DNA of 64,000 bases from Hymenoscyphus infarciens (taxonomy: Eukaryota; Ascomycota; Leotiomycetes; Helotiales; Helotiaceae). The stretch lies in contig LLCB01000080.1 in assembly GCA_001414345.1 (NCBI GenBank), positions 124,001 to 188,000 of the forward strand. Reading direction: 5' to 3'. Below, piece after piece: positions 1 to 13,315 of this stretch (its first letter is position 1; each line of letters opens with the position of its first letter). The notes beneath the pieces were generated by a model that was given only the letters and a program-made list of their open reading frames with translations, was not told the DNA's origin and ran no database searches. The position numbers were made by a program, and so were the translations under genes.

Positions 1-1560
1 TTAAATAAAGAAGACTTATAAGATATCTACTATATTATTATAGTAGTAATAATAGGAGAAGAAACGCTTTTAAAGCCTAGATACCTATACCTTTATTAGT
101 TAAAACTACTAAAAGAGCTAAAATTATAGAAAGAACTTATAAACTATCTACTTAATAAGTACTTTAAAGATAATTTAAAGCTTAAAATTAAGAACTTAGA
201 AAAAAGAAAATACTAGTATATAATTAAAAGACAGAATACTAAAACGAAACCGTTACTTTTAAAGTAAGTATTTATATATAAATATAACTCTATAAACTAT
301 CTAATTTAATACTAAGCTTAGCTTATAGTTAAGAGTAATCTCTAATAAGAAGATACTATTCTTTTAATATATACTACTATACTTATAATAAGATTATTTT
401 AAATAGCTATAGTAATAGTTATTAGATTTAACCTAGAGATTAAGTAATATAACGTTATAAACACGTTTATTAATATAGAAAGGGATATAAGAGCTTCTTT
501 AATAGCTTACTAACTTCTAGATAGATATTAATAAGAGAGACTATATATTAAATTAGATAGAGTACTTTATAAGTTAAGAGATTCTCTAGCTTTATAGTTT
601 AAATACTTTATAACTACTCTTTAAGAATATAGCTTAATACTCTATTTAGAAGAGCCTTATATTTATATAGATCTTCTAAAAAAGGTTTTTATAATCTTTT
701 ATATAAATAATATATAGATAATATACTACTAAGATAACGTATTTCTAGTAAGAGTTATAATAGATAAACTAAAGCTTTTATATAAACTATACTTACTTAG
801 TAATATAGAATAGTATCTTAGAATAAAAGTCTATAAAGATAGAGTATAGAAAAAGATATAGCTCTCTTATAATATATATATTAAATAAATTACTAAACAA
901 TTTAAGCTTATTAATAGAGATTACTTAAGTATACTACTTCTAATATATAAACTAAAAAAGAATTAAGAAATAGTAAAACCTACGTTTATAAAGTTCTATT
1001 AAGAGAAGGTAGGTTTAATACTCTATATAGTAATTATAATATAACTAGATATTATATTTACTACTTCTTAGCTTTTATACTTCTTAACTAACCTAAATAA
1101 TAAATATATAGCTATAATAGATTAGTATATTTAATACTTATTTAAGATAAAGTTCTTAAGAATTATATATAGAGGAGAGCTTAGAGGTATATAACTAGTA
1201 CTTACTTTAGACGTATTATATACTAATAATCTAGAAACTTAAAGATCTTCTAATAGATATATAATATTATTATTTAGTAGACTTATAGCTTAGAGAGCTT
1301 TATAATAAGATATAATTATAATATTAATAATAGAAGCTAAGCTTTTAAAAGTAAAGTAGCTAGATATAGAAATAATAGTATTAAAGTGTCTTTTGAGAGA
1401 ACTATAGCTCGATTTAGATAAGATATAGAATATATTCTATAATAATTAATAAACTATTTAATTAATTACTAAGGAAAATAAGAGAATATCTATAAAGCTT
1501 TAATATATAAATATCTAGAATATATAGCTTTATTAAGAGTACTAGAAGAGATCTTTCTAA
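1..1560 (+). mobile_element. RIP-degraded Copia retrotransposon, RT C-terminus and RNase H
   Basis: The plus strand still reads as a Copia polyprotein if TAG/TAA are taken as mutated Trp/Gln codons. Around 790-960 the frame gives a block like the Copia RT end (YLRIKVYKDRV, KKI, LSYNIYIK). Around 1100-1400 it gives an RNase H-like block with a NLETQRSSNRYI-type motif and a later IIEAKLL motif resembling the family's STEAE segment. Many in-frame stops lie at former CAA/TGG codons, so the copy is dead. No LTR was identified, and the element is cut by the window's left edge. Family (Copia, not Gypsy) is fairly sure; exact ends are not. Confidence 0.7.
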
Positions 1561-4500
1561 GTTACTTATTTACTAATAAATAATATATTAGTAGATAGAC
1601 TTATAAAAAACTTATCTAAGTAAAAATTTAAACATTTTAAAGCTTTACTTAATCTTTAAGACGCTTATTTACTTAGTAAAACACTTTCTTAAAAGATAAA
1701 AGTATACTAAATTTTAAGTTAAAACCGTATTTTTAAGTTAAAAACACTCTTTTAAAATAGTAAATAATACTCTTTATTATTTTTATAAATTATTATACTT
1801 TACTTTATTATTTTACTTATATATTTTTAAGAAGTTTTATCCTTTTTTATATTATAATTATTTAAAGAGTATTATAAGCTCGTTTTAGATTTTATTTATT
1901 TATTTAATTATTATATACTTAGTAATTAAGTATTATAAGACCCTTCTAAAGAGCGCTACTAAATATAAATATAAAGTTTTAAAAGAACTAACTACTACTA
2001 TATAAACGTAAAGTATACTAACTAAATAATAATACTTCTTCTAATACTTAGAAACAGTTTTACTAAAAGTAGTAAGTACTATACCTATTTTATTAAAAGT
2101 ATTACTAAGATTAATACTATTAGACTTATTATTATTATTATTATCCTTAGACTTCTTACTCTTAAAAACATTCTTCTTACGCTTATAACCCTTTAAAGAA
2201 CGCTTAGAATAGTTATTAGTAAGCTTCTTAGAAGACAACTTTTTAAAAACTAACTTTATAAGAGTAGTTTTCTTTAAAATAGTCTTTCTTAAAATAGACT
2301 TTAGAATAGATTTTTTAAGATAGCTCTTTAAAAGAACCTTTAAAAGCTATTAAGTAGACTTTTACTACTTAGAGAGAGAGGTATTAACTTTACTATAAAT
2401 AGTAGAACTCTTATAAAGAGTACTTAGGCTCTTAGTTTAACTATAAGTATTAGCTCTTATAAGTAGAGTACTATTTAAAGTAGAAGCTATAAAAGGAGTA
2501 CTCTTAGAAATATAGTTACTACGTTTTAAAACCTTAGAAGTATTACTATCTAGTTTATTATTAGAAGTAGGACTCTAAAAACTATTAGGCTCCTTATAGT
2601 AATAAGTATAGTTTAGAACTAAGGATAACTAAGAGCTTTTAAAACCCTATTTAAGTCTTATATAGCTTATACTATATAACTTCTCCTACTTCTAAATCTA
2701 TAAAATTAGCTAAAGAAATAAAACAAGAAGTAGAGGACTAACTAAATAAAGCTTTATATAAACTTTATTACTAATATTAATTTAACATTTTTTAAGATTT
2801 TTAGTTAAAGTAATTATAAAAGGGAGATAGATACTTAGTAACGCTTTATAAGAGTGTTTAATAGTATAGTTAAAATAGTATATAACTTTTTTAGATTCTA
2901 TATTATAGTAGTAACTAGTCGATTTACTAGCTACTATAAAAGTAATATAGCCTTTATAAAGAGCTTCTTAGAAATTTAAAATATTAGAATAACCTTTCTT
3001 AATAGAAGGCGTAGTAAGTAAGCTTTTACTACTAATAGTTAAGTACTTAACGTTATTACTAGAAAGTTTGTTTAAAAGCCTAGTATTAATAGCTAGAAGC
3101 TCTTTAAGAAGTTTTTTAGGTTTAAGATCGTCTTTAGAAGCTTAATATTAATTAGAGCTTATAACTATTAACTTCTCTAGCTTATTCTTAAAGATATTAA
3201 TAGTATAAAATCTACTAAGTATACTACTCTAAGGCGTAACTAGACTAGAAGAGGAAATATATAAGAGATTTAATATTTAATATTCTTATATAGTTAGCTA
3301 AAGTATAGTATAAGGATTAATATACTTAAAAGAACTTATAAGTATATAATGTCTAAGTTCTAATCTATTAATTATATATTTAATACCTTCTTTATTAACC
3401 TTATCTTTATAAGACTCGCTTTTATTAGTAACTTTAGCTTTATAATACTTATAAACGAGTATAGAGCTATTATTTATAAGGGTCTTACTATCTAGAAGAT
3501 AAGAGATCTAGAAGAGAGGCTATTTTAGTTAATATAAGAGCTTAGAAAAAGTAAATATAAGCTTTATACTATAGTTTTTTATTAGATAGCATATACTATA
3601 GTAGTCTAGTAGTAGTAAGAGAGTTTTAAGAAAGTTATAAAAAGAAAAGAAAGAGTTTAGGTTATTAAATCTATATATATAGTAAATAACGCTTTCTTAA
3701 TTAAGAAAGGGTATTTAAGAGATATATTATAAGATAAAGATAGGTTAGATAAAGGATTACCTAATAATCCCTACCTTTTAAGTAAAGAGTATAGTATTTA
3801 AAGCCTTATACTCTCTCTTATAGTTCTAGGAATTAAGTATCTACTTTAACTTTACTTTACTTATTCTATACTCTCGATATAGCTTCTATAATCGCTATAT
3901 ATTCTTTAAGAGTTAGTTAGTTATCTTCGGTATTATTATAACTTTATACTTAATCTAGTTTTTATACTCTATAATATTAAGAGCTTCTAGATATAATTTA
4001 TTAGTAGAAATATTAATATTAATAGATACTTTAGTTCTAAGTAGTTCTCTCTAATATCTATTCTTTCTTATAATAAGAAGGAGAGAGAGTATACTTAGTA
4101 AGACCCCTAGGAATTTAATAACTATTCTAGTAAGAGTATATAGAATGTTTTTAAGCTTATATTAAAGAATAGTACGTGTCTTAGAAGCCTTAGACTTAAT
4201 AATAGTTTCGCTACTCTCTAGGCCTTTATCTCTATTATTAAGTAATTCGTCTTTAATATCTATATTCTTATCTAACTATTCTTATAGATTATATAACTTC
4301 TTTTTATTTAGTCTCTAGTATTTAATATATTTATTTATCTTAAAGTCAAGAAATTATATAATAAGATATTCGCTCTTATTAAGATTATAATAAAAGTAGT
4401 TTCTTAAGTCTAGAAAGGTAATAAAAGCTTTAAGCTTAGTATAATCTTAAGTATTAAGCTTTCTATATAATCTCTTAAATCTAAACATAGATATATTAAA

Positions 4501-7010
4501 TTAATCTTATACCTAGTTCTAGAAACGACTCTTATTTAATTAGAATTCGTTAAAAAAGGTATATATAAGTAGAATATATATATATATCTAGTCTTAGAAT
4601 ACTCTAATATAGTATAGTAACTCGCCTTCTATTTAAAGAGTAGATTATTATATAACTAGGAACAGATTATCTATATTAAGATTATTAGCTCTAAGTAAGT
4701 CTTTAATCTATTTTAGTAATAGGTCCGACTACTTATTATTAACGATCTTTTATATAATCTCTTATACTTTCTTATATATAGAGAAGATAACCTATATAGA
4801 AGTAATACTCTTATTATTAGCCTTTATATAAGATAGAATATTTACTAATTAAAGTATCTTAGTTTTATAGCTAGCTTAGTATATAATAGGTATTTTCTTA
4901 CTACTACTAGTCTTAAGAAGAGAGGCTTTAACTTTTATATATATAATAAGCTTCTTCTCTAAGTTAAAATTCTTTACTTTAAAGGCTTTAATAAATAGAT
5001 TATCTTTAGTAGTATCTTCTACTTAAAGGTTTTCAACAGCGGTAGTCTTAATAGTAGTATAAATTATATATCGAGGCTTACTACTAGAGTTAACCTTATC
5101 TTCGTTATCTAGCTTATTAATATATTAGTTATTACTTACCTTAAGATATATAGTAAATTATATATTTTCCTATATATAGTAGATCTTTATTTAATAAATA
5201 GAGGTATATAGACTATTAATATTAGTAAGGTTATAGTTCTAAGGTAAGCTATATAATACACTATTTACTAAGTAAGCTATAGTTAAAGCTATATAATACT
5301 TAGGAAGATCCTAGTATTTCCTAGGTTCTTTAAGTAGTACGAAATCTAGGCGACTCTATAATATCTTAATATACTTTCTATTACTATCGAACTTCGGTTG
5401 TTCTTCGGCTTATAGTTAGTCTTATCTACTTTATATAAAAGTATTACTAAGCTAGGGTTAGGTTTCGTCTTCTAAGTCTATATAACCTTAAGTAAAAGAG
5501 TTATTAGGCTAAGGCTAGGATTCTTCTAAGTCTATATAACCTCGAGTAAAAGAGTCGTCGAGCTAAAAGTTAGGCTAAGATTTAGCGTTAGACTAAGATT
5601 TAGCGTTAGACTAAGATTCAGTGTTAGGCTAAGATTTAACGTTAGACTAAGATTTAATATTAAGCTAAGATTAAGAATTTTAACTTAGATATACTAGCTT
5701 TTATATAGATATAGTAGTAACTCTCTAGTCTTTAACTATACTAAAAGCTACTAAGAAGCCCTTATTATTTAAAGTAATAGTAAGTTAATTCTCCTAATTA
5801 CTTTTAACCTTATTAATAGACTTTTTAATAAGTTTAATAGCTAGTATATTAAGATTTACCTTCTAATTCTTTTAGAATATAAGTATAATCTTAAGAACTA
5901 AGAGACTCGATAAACTATTAGCGTTTATAGCGCGGTTAAGAGCATTATCGCTCTTAGTAGCTATTATACTAGTAGCTATGTTATAGAAAATTATAATAGT
6001 ATTAAAGCTAGTATAGCGTCTATTAGCTTTAATTAGGCGTAGTTGTTCTAAGCCGTCGCCGAATATTTTATTTAATATTCTATTAACTAGTAAATATATT
6101 ATAATTAAAGTACTTACTACTTATTATAATAATAGTTTTATACTATTTAATAGTTCTATAGTTAATAGATAAAATAGTAAAGAATTAAGTTATATTAATA
6201 GATAATAGATTAAAGGATAAAAGTTATAAAGTAGATAGAAGATAAGATTATAAGGTTTAATCTACGATTATAATATTAAAGCTTAAAATTTACAAGGTTA
6301 TGTAATTACTACCTTAGACGTTAAGCTAAAAATAAGGTTTTTAGTAGATAATAAGTTAGCTAACTAATAAGAGCTTACGATCTAATTAGATTATTATTAA
6401 AGATAAAGATAATAAATAATATCTAAATCTAAGATTAAGTAGACGATATCTAATCTAAGATTAAACGAGTAGATTAAGAGATACTAAGATTAAGGAAAAT
6501 ATACTATTATAGAGATTATAATTAAATTATTATAGAACGATATTATATTAATATTTTTAAAAGTATATATATACTATACTCTTTAGAGAGAATCTTACGA
6601 GTTCTTTACTAAGAACAGTTAGAGCGCTATAAATAAATATAGGTTAGTTTAATACTATAGAATTAGTAGATAACTAGTCTTAATTTATATCTTAAATATA
6701 GCTTTTAAGATTAAAGAGAATAATTTATAGAAACCGTTATAGATACGCCTTCTAATAGCTAGCACTAGTACTTAATAAAGAGTACTATATCTTATAAAAT
6801 GTTATAAGAATAGTCTACTCTGTTTCTTAGCTTAGTAAGCCTTAAATACTAGAGCAGCTTACTCTTAAATAATAGAAGTAGATTTCTACGTTATATTCTT
6901 ATATTCTAACTACTTTACTTTAAAGTATAGCTATATAGAACCTTTTATTAGCTTTTGTATCTCTTTATCTAGGATTTCTTTAATAATATATTACTCTTTA
7001 CTATTAACTA
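1561..7010. other. RIP-mutated AT-rich block, identity unresolved
   Basis: About 5.4 kb of TA-rich sequence with no surviving gene. Only a short low-complexity Lys/Asn-rich ORF persists (2041-2238, minus), and it looks like mutated sequence. An 18-bp tandem array (5569-5676) suggests that part of the block once encoded a protein, possibly on the minus strand. I could not assign a transposon family. Confidence 0.6.
5569..5676. repeat. 18-bp tandem repeat, about six copies, RIP-mutated
   Basis: Units start at 5569, 5587, 5605, 5623, 5641 and 5659 (consensus GTTAGRCTAAGATTTAGC). They differ almost only by C/T or G/A changes. Since 18 is a multiple of three, the array may be a mutated coding repeat; reversing RIP on the minus strand would give a six-residue unit like AESQPN. 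Just upstream, a longer segment is duplicated (5469-5515 and 5523-5568). Confidence 0.75.
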
Positions 7011-7975
7011 TATATTACGGAAAAAGAGGGGTCTCACGTGACCCCTTTTCCCTATATATATAGCAGAGTTTTCACCTTCTAAATTCAAGCTCCTTAGAGC
7101 GTTTTTAACCTAAAAATACGTCATAGTTATAAGCTCGGTTTATACGTATAGTGTACTCTATAACTTCTGCTTATATATTCAACGTATTACGACGTATTCA
7201 GAACGCTCTCCGCTGTTAGCTAGCGTAACTAACCCCTCGATACTTACTCTCTACAACGAGAGAGCTCTTCTAACTTCGAATATAAGACTCTTCTAATAAG
7301 CGCGAATAAGAACTCTTCTAATAAGCGTAGACGAGACTCTCCTATAGGACTCTTAACTTCGAATATAGCGAAAGCTCTACTCGAGTAGGTATATCTTAAT
7401 TCGGCAGCTCACTCTCTCGACGAGCTTACATAAGCCTAGCTACGAAGCTGGCCACCGCCACTCTCAGGGGTGCCTTTATAAACCGGAAGCCTAGCAGCGC
7501 GCTAGCTTATCTTAAGAGGTGCTCGAAGATATATTCGAATCCGGAAGCCTAGTACTCTACGAAGCTAGTATAAACACAACGCTAACTACGAGCCACTATA
7601 TCTACGAACGCCACCCGCTGTTTTTACTAAAGCTAGAGCTAATAACGTGCTAGAGTATAAGAGAGGAAGTTAGACAGGATCTAGAAGTAGGACTTTACTC
7701 TTAAATATTATTTAGAATCGCTATTTAGAAGTTTAAAGTAATCTATATAGCTTTATAGGATCTAGAGTAGAAATAGAGAACGATATAGTTAAGAGGTTCT
7801 TTTATAATCTAGTTTAAGTTTATAGGCCTAGGAAGCTATCGTTTTCCTAGACCTAAGAGGTATATCACGGAAAAAGAGAGGTCTTACGTAACCTCTTTTC
7901 CCTATATATATAGCAGAGTTTTCACCTTCTAAATTCAAGCTTCTTAGAGCGTTTTCAACTCAAAAATACGTTATA
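7011..7975. mobile_element. Miniature LTR element with 115-bp direct repeats
   Basis: Two 115-bp near-identical direct repeats, at 7011-7125 and 7861-7975, flank about 735 bp. Both start TATAT(T/C)ACGGAAAAAG, carry a palindromic stretch around CACGTG or its mutated form, and end ACGT(C/T)ATA. The second copy follows a purine-rich AAGAGG, as a 3' LTR would follow a polypurine tract. ACTAT occurs at 7007-7011 and 7975-7979 and may be the target duplication, with ends ambiguous by one base. The interior is clearly less AT-rich than its surroundings and has no protein-like ORF, so this is best described as a TRIM-like non-autonomous element. Two independent solo LTRs remain possible. Confidence 0.6.
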
Positions 7976-9987
7976 CTATAATATAGTTAGGTTTAAGCTA
8001 TAAACGATCGAAGAGATTACCTTTTATAGGTTTAAGGTATTCTATAAAGATAACTAGATAAATAGCTTTTAGATATAAGAGTAGTTTAAGCTTAAATACT
8101 AAGTTATTAATAAAGCAAATAATCTTAAATAGTCTTAGTTTTAGAAATAAGAGCTTAGTAAAGTTTTATAAATAGTAGCTCTTCTTATAACTCTTAGCTA
8201 TATAAAGAAAGATATAATCGTTGAATTTAAGAGGTATATACTTTTTATTATAGTATATCTTTATATATACTTATACTATTTTAACTAAGTTCTCTATCTA
8301 CTTTTGTAATTAGTCTCTATATATAATAAAGTCGAAATCCGATTCTACTTCGTCTATTCCTAGTTTAGTCTTTACTTTATAGCTATATATTATTACAAAT
8401 AGTATAACTTCTATAGATATATTAATAAAGGTATTTAGAGATAGCTAAATAAAAGAGATAATATCTTTCTATTTAAACTGATTATATACTCTACTAATAG
8501 TATAGTATAATATATATACTACTATCTAATTACTTCTCTTTACCTATTTATTTACTATTAAATAATATACTATAGTAAAAGCTAGTCTAGTCTTTAATAA
8601 TTCGAAGAGTCTTTTCTAAAAAGCGGATTAAAACTTTAAGTCTTAATTAGAAATAATATAATATAGTAAGCTCTAATTACTATATATTCTCTTAAAAAAA
8701 AGGTTTACTTAGTTCTCTATAGTATATATATCTTTGTCTACTATTAGCTTAATAGCTTTTATATATTTATATATAATTATAAGAATCTTATTATTATTAT
8801 TATTAGTTATAGATAAGCCGTTAATAAAGTCTATAGAAAGTATTATAAATAGTATTATTAGATATTTAATAGATTAAAAGCTTCTCTAAGGTAAGATATT
8901 CAAAGGGTTAGCTATCTAGTAGATAGAGTAGGTTATAATATACTCTTTAATTCTTTTATATATCTTAGGAAAAAACATATGTTTCTTAACTTGTTTATAT
9001 ACTCTTTTTATACTAAAATAACTCTTATTATTATAAGTAGTAGTAAGAATATCTTTAATATACTTTTAAGAAATATATAGCCTTTTCTTACTCTAATCTT
9101 AAAAGAATAAAAGCTTACTTATAGAGTTAAAATAGAAGCTTTCTAGAGTAGTAATAGAAGTACTATTTTTTATATCCGCGTACTATCTAGCTAGCTTCTT
9201 ATATATAAGTCTAAAAGCACGGTTATAGAGTATCTTCTTAGCTATGTCTTCTAGAATGTCTTTGCTTATTATAAGAGTAGTTAATCTAATCGTTGAATTA
9301 AGTAGCGTAGGTTCTATTAAATCTAAAGTAATCCTAGCTAAAGAGGTTAGCACTTCTAACCTTATAGTTTATCGAGTTTATATAAGAAAGTAGTATATGA
9401 AATAAGATATACTACGATCGTAGTACTTCTAAGTACTTAATATTATAGCTTTTCTAGTCTAAATTTCAATAGCTTTTAGTACTAAAGGGTCTCTAGAGAG
9501 CTTAGAAAGAGTATCTATATTAATATATAACTTCTTAGCTCGATAAATGATTATTATGCTTTTTATATACTTAGATAAGAATAATTATTAATTTATTAAT
9601 CTCGCTAATTACTTTTCTTTTACTAGACTTATGTCTTTAAACGTATTTATTATAGCTCTATAGTCTATAATTACTATAAAATCCGTACTATCGAGATGTT
9701 AAGATAGCTTCTTAAGCGTCTAGATAAGTATACTAGTCTTAAGCTCTATAGACTAGTATTAATCCTTTATAGAAGCTAATAATTTAGATAAGAAGAGAAT
9801 AGAGTATTTAATATCTTTACTATCTTTCTAGTATAATATAACGTTATAACCTATCTTATAGCTACTATCTATATATAAAATAATAAGCTTTAAAAAGTTA
9901 GGAAACGCTAGAATAGATACTAAGTAAAGTTTATCTTTTAGCTTTTTCTATACTTTTTATCTCTCTTTTAAAAGCTTCTAGTATAGC
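7976..9987 (-). mobile_element. RIP-degraded Gypsy element, RNase H and integrase part
   Basis: Read on the minus strand, with stops taken as mutated Trp/Gln, the segment from about 9800 to 9500 shows an RNase H signature ending in HLDGTDFIVIIDYRAI, and then KDISLVKEK. The 9100-8900 segment resembles the integrase zinc-binding region (NNKSYFSIKRVYKQVKKH). Order and spacing fit Gypsy RT-RH-INT. The RT half lies at 14505-15600 on the same strand; the two halves were separated by insertion of the LTR element at 9992-14499. All frames are broken by RIP stops. Confidence 0.75.
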
Positions 9988-10262
9988 TTAGTATAATAGT
10001 ATACTATCCTAGATAGCTAGAAGTACCTGCTATATATAGGGTTTTAGTAGTTATTGTCTTATATAGTCTGTTTTAGAAAGGTTACGTAGGTTTAAGCTTT
10101 TATATTAGCCGACGTATAACGTTATTCGGTTTTAGACCCTTTTGTACTATCTAAACCTCTTATATATAGTAGTCTACTCCTAGAGTAGAAGAGAGATAGT
10201 TTTTCCTTTTCTTCTATATTAGAGCCTAGTATCTACGTATATTATTTTACTAAATACACTTC

Positions 10263-11478
10263 TAGTGTTTTAGGTTTCCTCGTCTAATCTATTATTCTAT
10301 TCTTTCTTAACAATTCATCTCCTTCCTACCTCTATTTTAAGGCTATCCTGTCTAATTCTATTCTAATATATTACTTCTTCTAGCTACTCTAATCCTATTT
10401 TAAAATTTATTCTATCTATTCTTTCCTATCCGAGGTATTAAGGTAGCCTTTTCTAGCCTATAAGAGAGGCTAGGCAGAGTATATACTAGCCTTAAATATA
10501 TTACTTAGTCCTAGGCGTAATAGTTTATAGCGAGACCTAGTAAAGCAGGGTTTATTTAGAAGGCCTCGCTATAGACTAATTCGCTTAGAACGAAGTATTT
10601 ATAGTATTACTAGGGGATATAGGAATTCGTAACTAGCGAATAGTTAACTAACTCTCTACTACTTCTTCTATTGTTTATCTAAGACTTAAGAAATCGATTA
10701 TATTATTCTAAAAGGCTTAAATAATTAAGATTTTAATATATTTATTATTCTAAAGAAGTTAGAACAATTATAGAAGTATAAGTACTTCAAGAATATAGTT
10801 ACGAATTCCTATAGCCTCTAGTAGTATTATTAGTAGATTTGGTGCTACCTAAGAAAAGCATATAATATTAGTCTCTAATCGATATCTAAAAACAGAGGTT
10901 TTACTATAGTAAATCAAGTATCTAGTAGAGTACTTAATTTAGTACCGTTTACTCCTATAAGCTCTTATATTTGAGCCTTAACTAGTTTCTAATATAATAG
11001 AGGTAACTTAGTATCTTTAAGAGTAGATTATTATAGACTGAAAGTTATAAGAGAAGTGGAGAGAAAAGGACTTAGAAGGTAAGTAGTAAGATAAAGAGAA
11101 TTAAGTCGTTACTAATCTACTAGGATAATACTATAATTTAAGTATAATATCTCGTCTTTTAGCAGCTTTAATAATATTATTATTTTTAATACTTCTTAAA
11201 TTAGTCTATAATATTAGTACTTTTTATTACTTTTTACTTATTTTAATATTTTTTACTTATATACTTCCTATTCTATCCTATCCTCTCTAGTATCTCTTCT
11301 TACCTAGCTCTCTCTTTTAGTCTTTCTTACCTCTCCTATCTAAATTTAGTATCTCTCCTACCTAATTCAGCCTAGCCTATAAGTGAAATTAGCCTATTCT
11401 CTCCTTTTCTAATAGAGAGAGGTAGTCTATTCTCTCTAAAGTACTAGGCTAACTAAGACGGGGAAAGCTAAAACACTA
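10263..11478 (-). mobile_element. hAT-like MITE, copy 1 (8-bp TSD TACACTTC)
   Basis: Terminal inverted repeats read TAGTGTTTTAGG at the left and CTAAAACACTA at the right. A perfect 8-bp duplication TACACTTC flanks it (10255-10262 and 11479-11486). An 8-bp TSD with CAGTG/TAGTG-type ends is typical of hAT elements. It is 1216 bp long, contains no transposase ORF, and lies in the opposite orientation to copy 2 (13316-14227). It carries a further 212-bp insertion at 10610-10821. Confidence 0.85.
10610..10821. mobile_element. 212-bp inverted-repeat element nested in MITE copy 1
   Basis: The ends are inverted: CTAGGGGATATAGGAATTCG at the left, and GTTACGAATTCCTATAGCC then TCTAG at the right. The flanks are the perfect 8-bp direct repeat TAGTATTA (10602-10609 and 10822-10829). 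MITE copy 2 has the uninterrupted site, which confirms that this is an insertion. The 8-bp duplication again suggests a hAT-type transposase acting in trans. It has no coding capacity. Confidence 0.85.
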
Positions 11479-11528
11479 TACACTTCTATATACCTCTTTT
11501 ATAGTAGTATATATTTCGTACTATTATA

Positions 11529-13264
11529 TAAAAAGGAAAAACTCTACTTCGCTAGTAATAGTATTTATAATATCTCTTTCGAGTATATTCGCTATATATT
11601 TTATTTCGAATTCGACTTAGCTTAGAATCGGATTAGTTATAGTAACTTCTTAAATAGCTAGGATTCTAGAGATCTCCTAGACGGCTAGTAATATCAGGGT
11701 TTAGTATCGGTTTCAAATAGCTAGTAAAAAGCGTATTTTATACGTTAAGAAAGCAGGATACGCTAAGTGTTCTCGAGGCTTCTAATAACTCTCTCTATAT
11801 AGAGACTACTATATATAAGTTCGGTAAATAAGTCGATATACTATAGTTATCGCGAAGGCTTCTAAATCTACTCTTACCCCCTCTCTCTATTTTAATATTA
11901 TATTAATAGTTCTACTACGAGGTGTTAAACGCTCTTCTAAGGCTATCGCTACCTCTCTTTTCGAAAGACTCTCTAAACACTCTCTAAACCGAAACCGTAT
12001 AGTAAATATAAAAGGTTCTGAAGAGACTTTTCAAATATAGACGATATATAGACGAGATAGAGATATATAAAACAAAAGATAAAACGATTAATTAGCTAAG
12101 AGATAGAAGATAAAATTATAAGCGAACTTTAAAGTTAAAAATCCTACCTCTAAACCCTCTCTAATCCGACTCTTATTCAAACCCTCCTTTACTTTTATAT
12201 CTAAATTTAGACCTCTTTCGCTTAAGAGACACTACTACTTCTAATACCTTCCTACTACTTCCTAACTCTTGAATCGAATATAAATTAGTCGAAATACACT
12301 TTCTATTAAGATAAAACTTAGAAGCAAGCTCTTAACTAAGTTATCGCTATTAATTCTAACTAAATATTATCTAAAAGAGATAGAAGTGAAATTAGAAGAA
12401 GAATATACTAAAGAAACGTTTACTTTTCAAGTATAGCTATACTTGGAAAGATACTAAGTTAGAATAGTTCTTCTATATATAGGATATACCTTAGCTTGTC
12501 TAAACTCCCTATAATCTAATAGCGACTCTTTCTTCGAAATCAGAAGATAACGAATAAGTCCTCAAGTACCCTGATTTAGAGAGGGACTAAGGTAATACAA
12601 CAACTTTAGTATCAAGTTTATTTGACTAGCTGAAACTATCCCTTTTATTATCCTCGGATACTTAGACAACAATTTCAACTTCGATAACTCAGAAACAACT
12701 TCGCCTTTGACCAGCCGAAACCCCACCGACTCTGATAAGAGTCTTACATTCTTTACTTTCTTTTTTCATTCCTCGAATCAGATGTGAATCGGTACGCTCT
12801 CGAAGTGAGCTCTTAACTGAGTTATTACTGTCACCTTCAACGTCACCTCTCGACCGAACGACTTCCGACTCTACTCTGAATTCGCCTCCGACTCTGTTTT
12901 GAACTTTTTGAACTTTTTGAACTTTGAACTTTCTCCGAGCTGCTAGACGGATCGGACCACACTCTTTTAGCGAATGCTTGCTTTGATATAGGAGGATTGG
13001 AAACGAAGTCTCTTTTGCAAGCATCTACGAATTGGTTCGGTTACGATTCGGACCCAAAATCGACATCTCGTCTCGCTTACAACAAAATACAATTAATCTT
13101 CGAACCGGGTCATCTGCGATTCAGACCCTGACCTTCTCGCTTACGATAAAGTTAACAAATACGACAAATGCTTCGACCTTGACGATAATCCCACAGTATC
13201 CCGATTCAGCCCTGAACGATAAGAGATAGAAGACTTAGGACGAGTCTTTTTTAAGGGAGGGGGA
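11529..13264 (+). other. Internal region of the non-autonomous LTR element
   Basis: The first kilobase resembles the 5' leader and gag start of the element at 60523 onward, and is RIP-mutated. From about 12540 to 13264 base composition becomes near normal and short ORFs stay open (12689-13024 minus, 13032-13229 plus), but neither resembles a retroelement protein. The segment has an AACTTTTTG-type short repeat around 12900-12930. It ends in a polypurine tract directly before the 3' LTR. It may be captured non-element DNA, or a region that escaped RIP. Confidence 0.5.
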
Positions 13265-13315
13265 TGTAATAGCATGCTATCCTAGATAGCTGGGGGTACC
13301 TGCCACATATGGGGT

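Larger units (their letters stand above)
9992..11528 (+). repeat. 5' LTR of the nested element, interrupted by a MITE
   Basis: LTR sequence occupies 9992-10262 and resumes at 11479/11487-11528. A 1216-bp inverted-repeat element lies between, flanked by the 8-bp duplication TACACTTC. The LTR is RIP-mutated relative to the 3' copy: its start reads TATAATAGTATAC where the 3' LTR keeps TGTAATAGCATGC. Confidence 0.85.

Noticed and set aside
2041..2238. 65-residue Lys/Asn/Ser-rich ORF on the minus strand
   Set aside because: It is low complexity, lies inside RIP-mutated sequence, and its Asn run comes from a TTA repeat. No start context or domain.
12689..13229. Two ORFs (minus 111 residues, plus 65 residues) inside the LTR element
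   Set aside because: They show no retroelement or host domain. They stay open because this patch was little mutated by RIP, and nothing supports translation.
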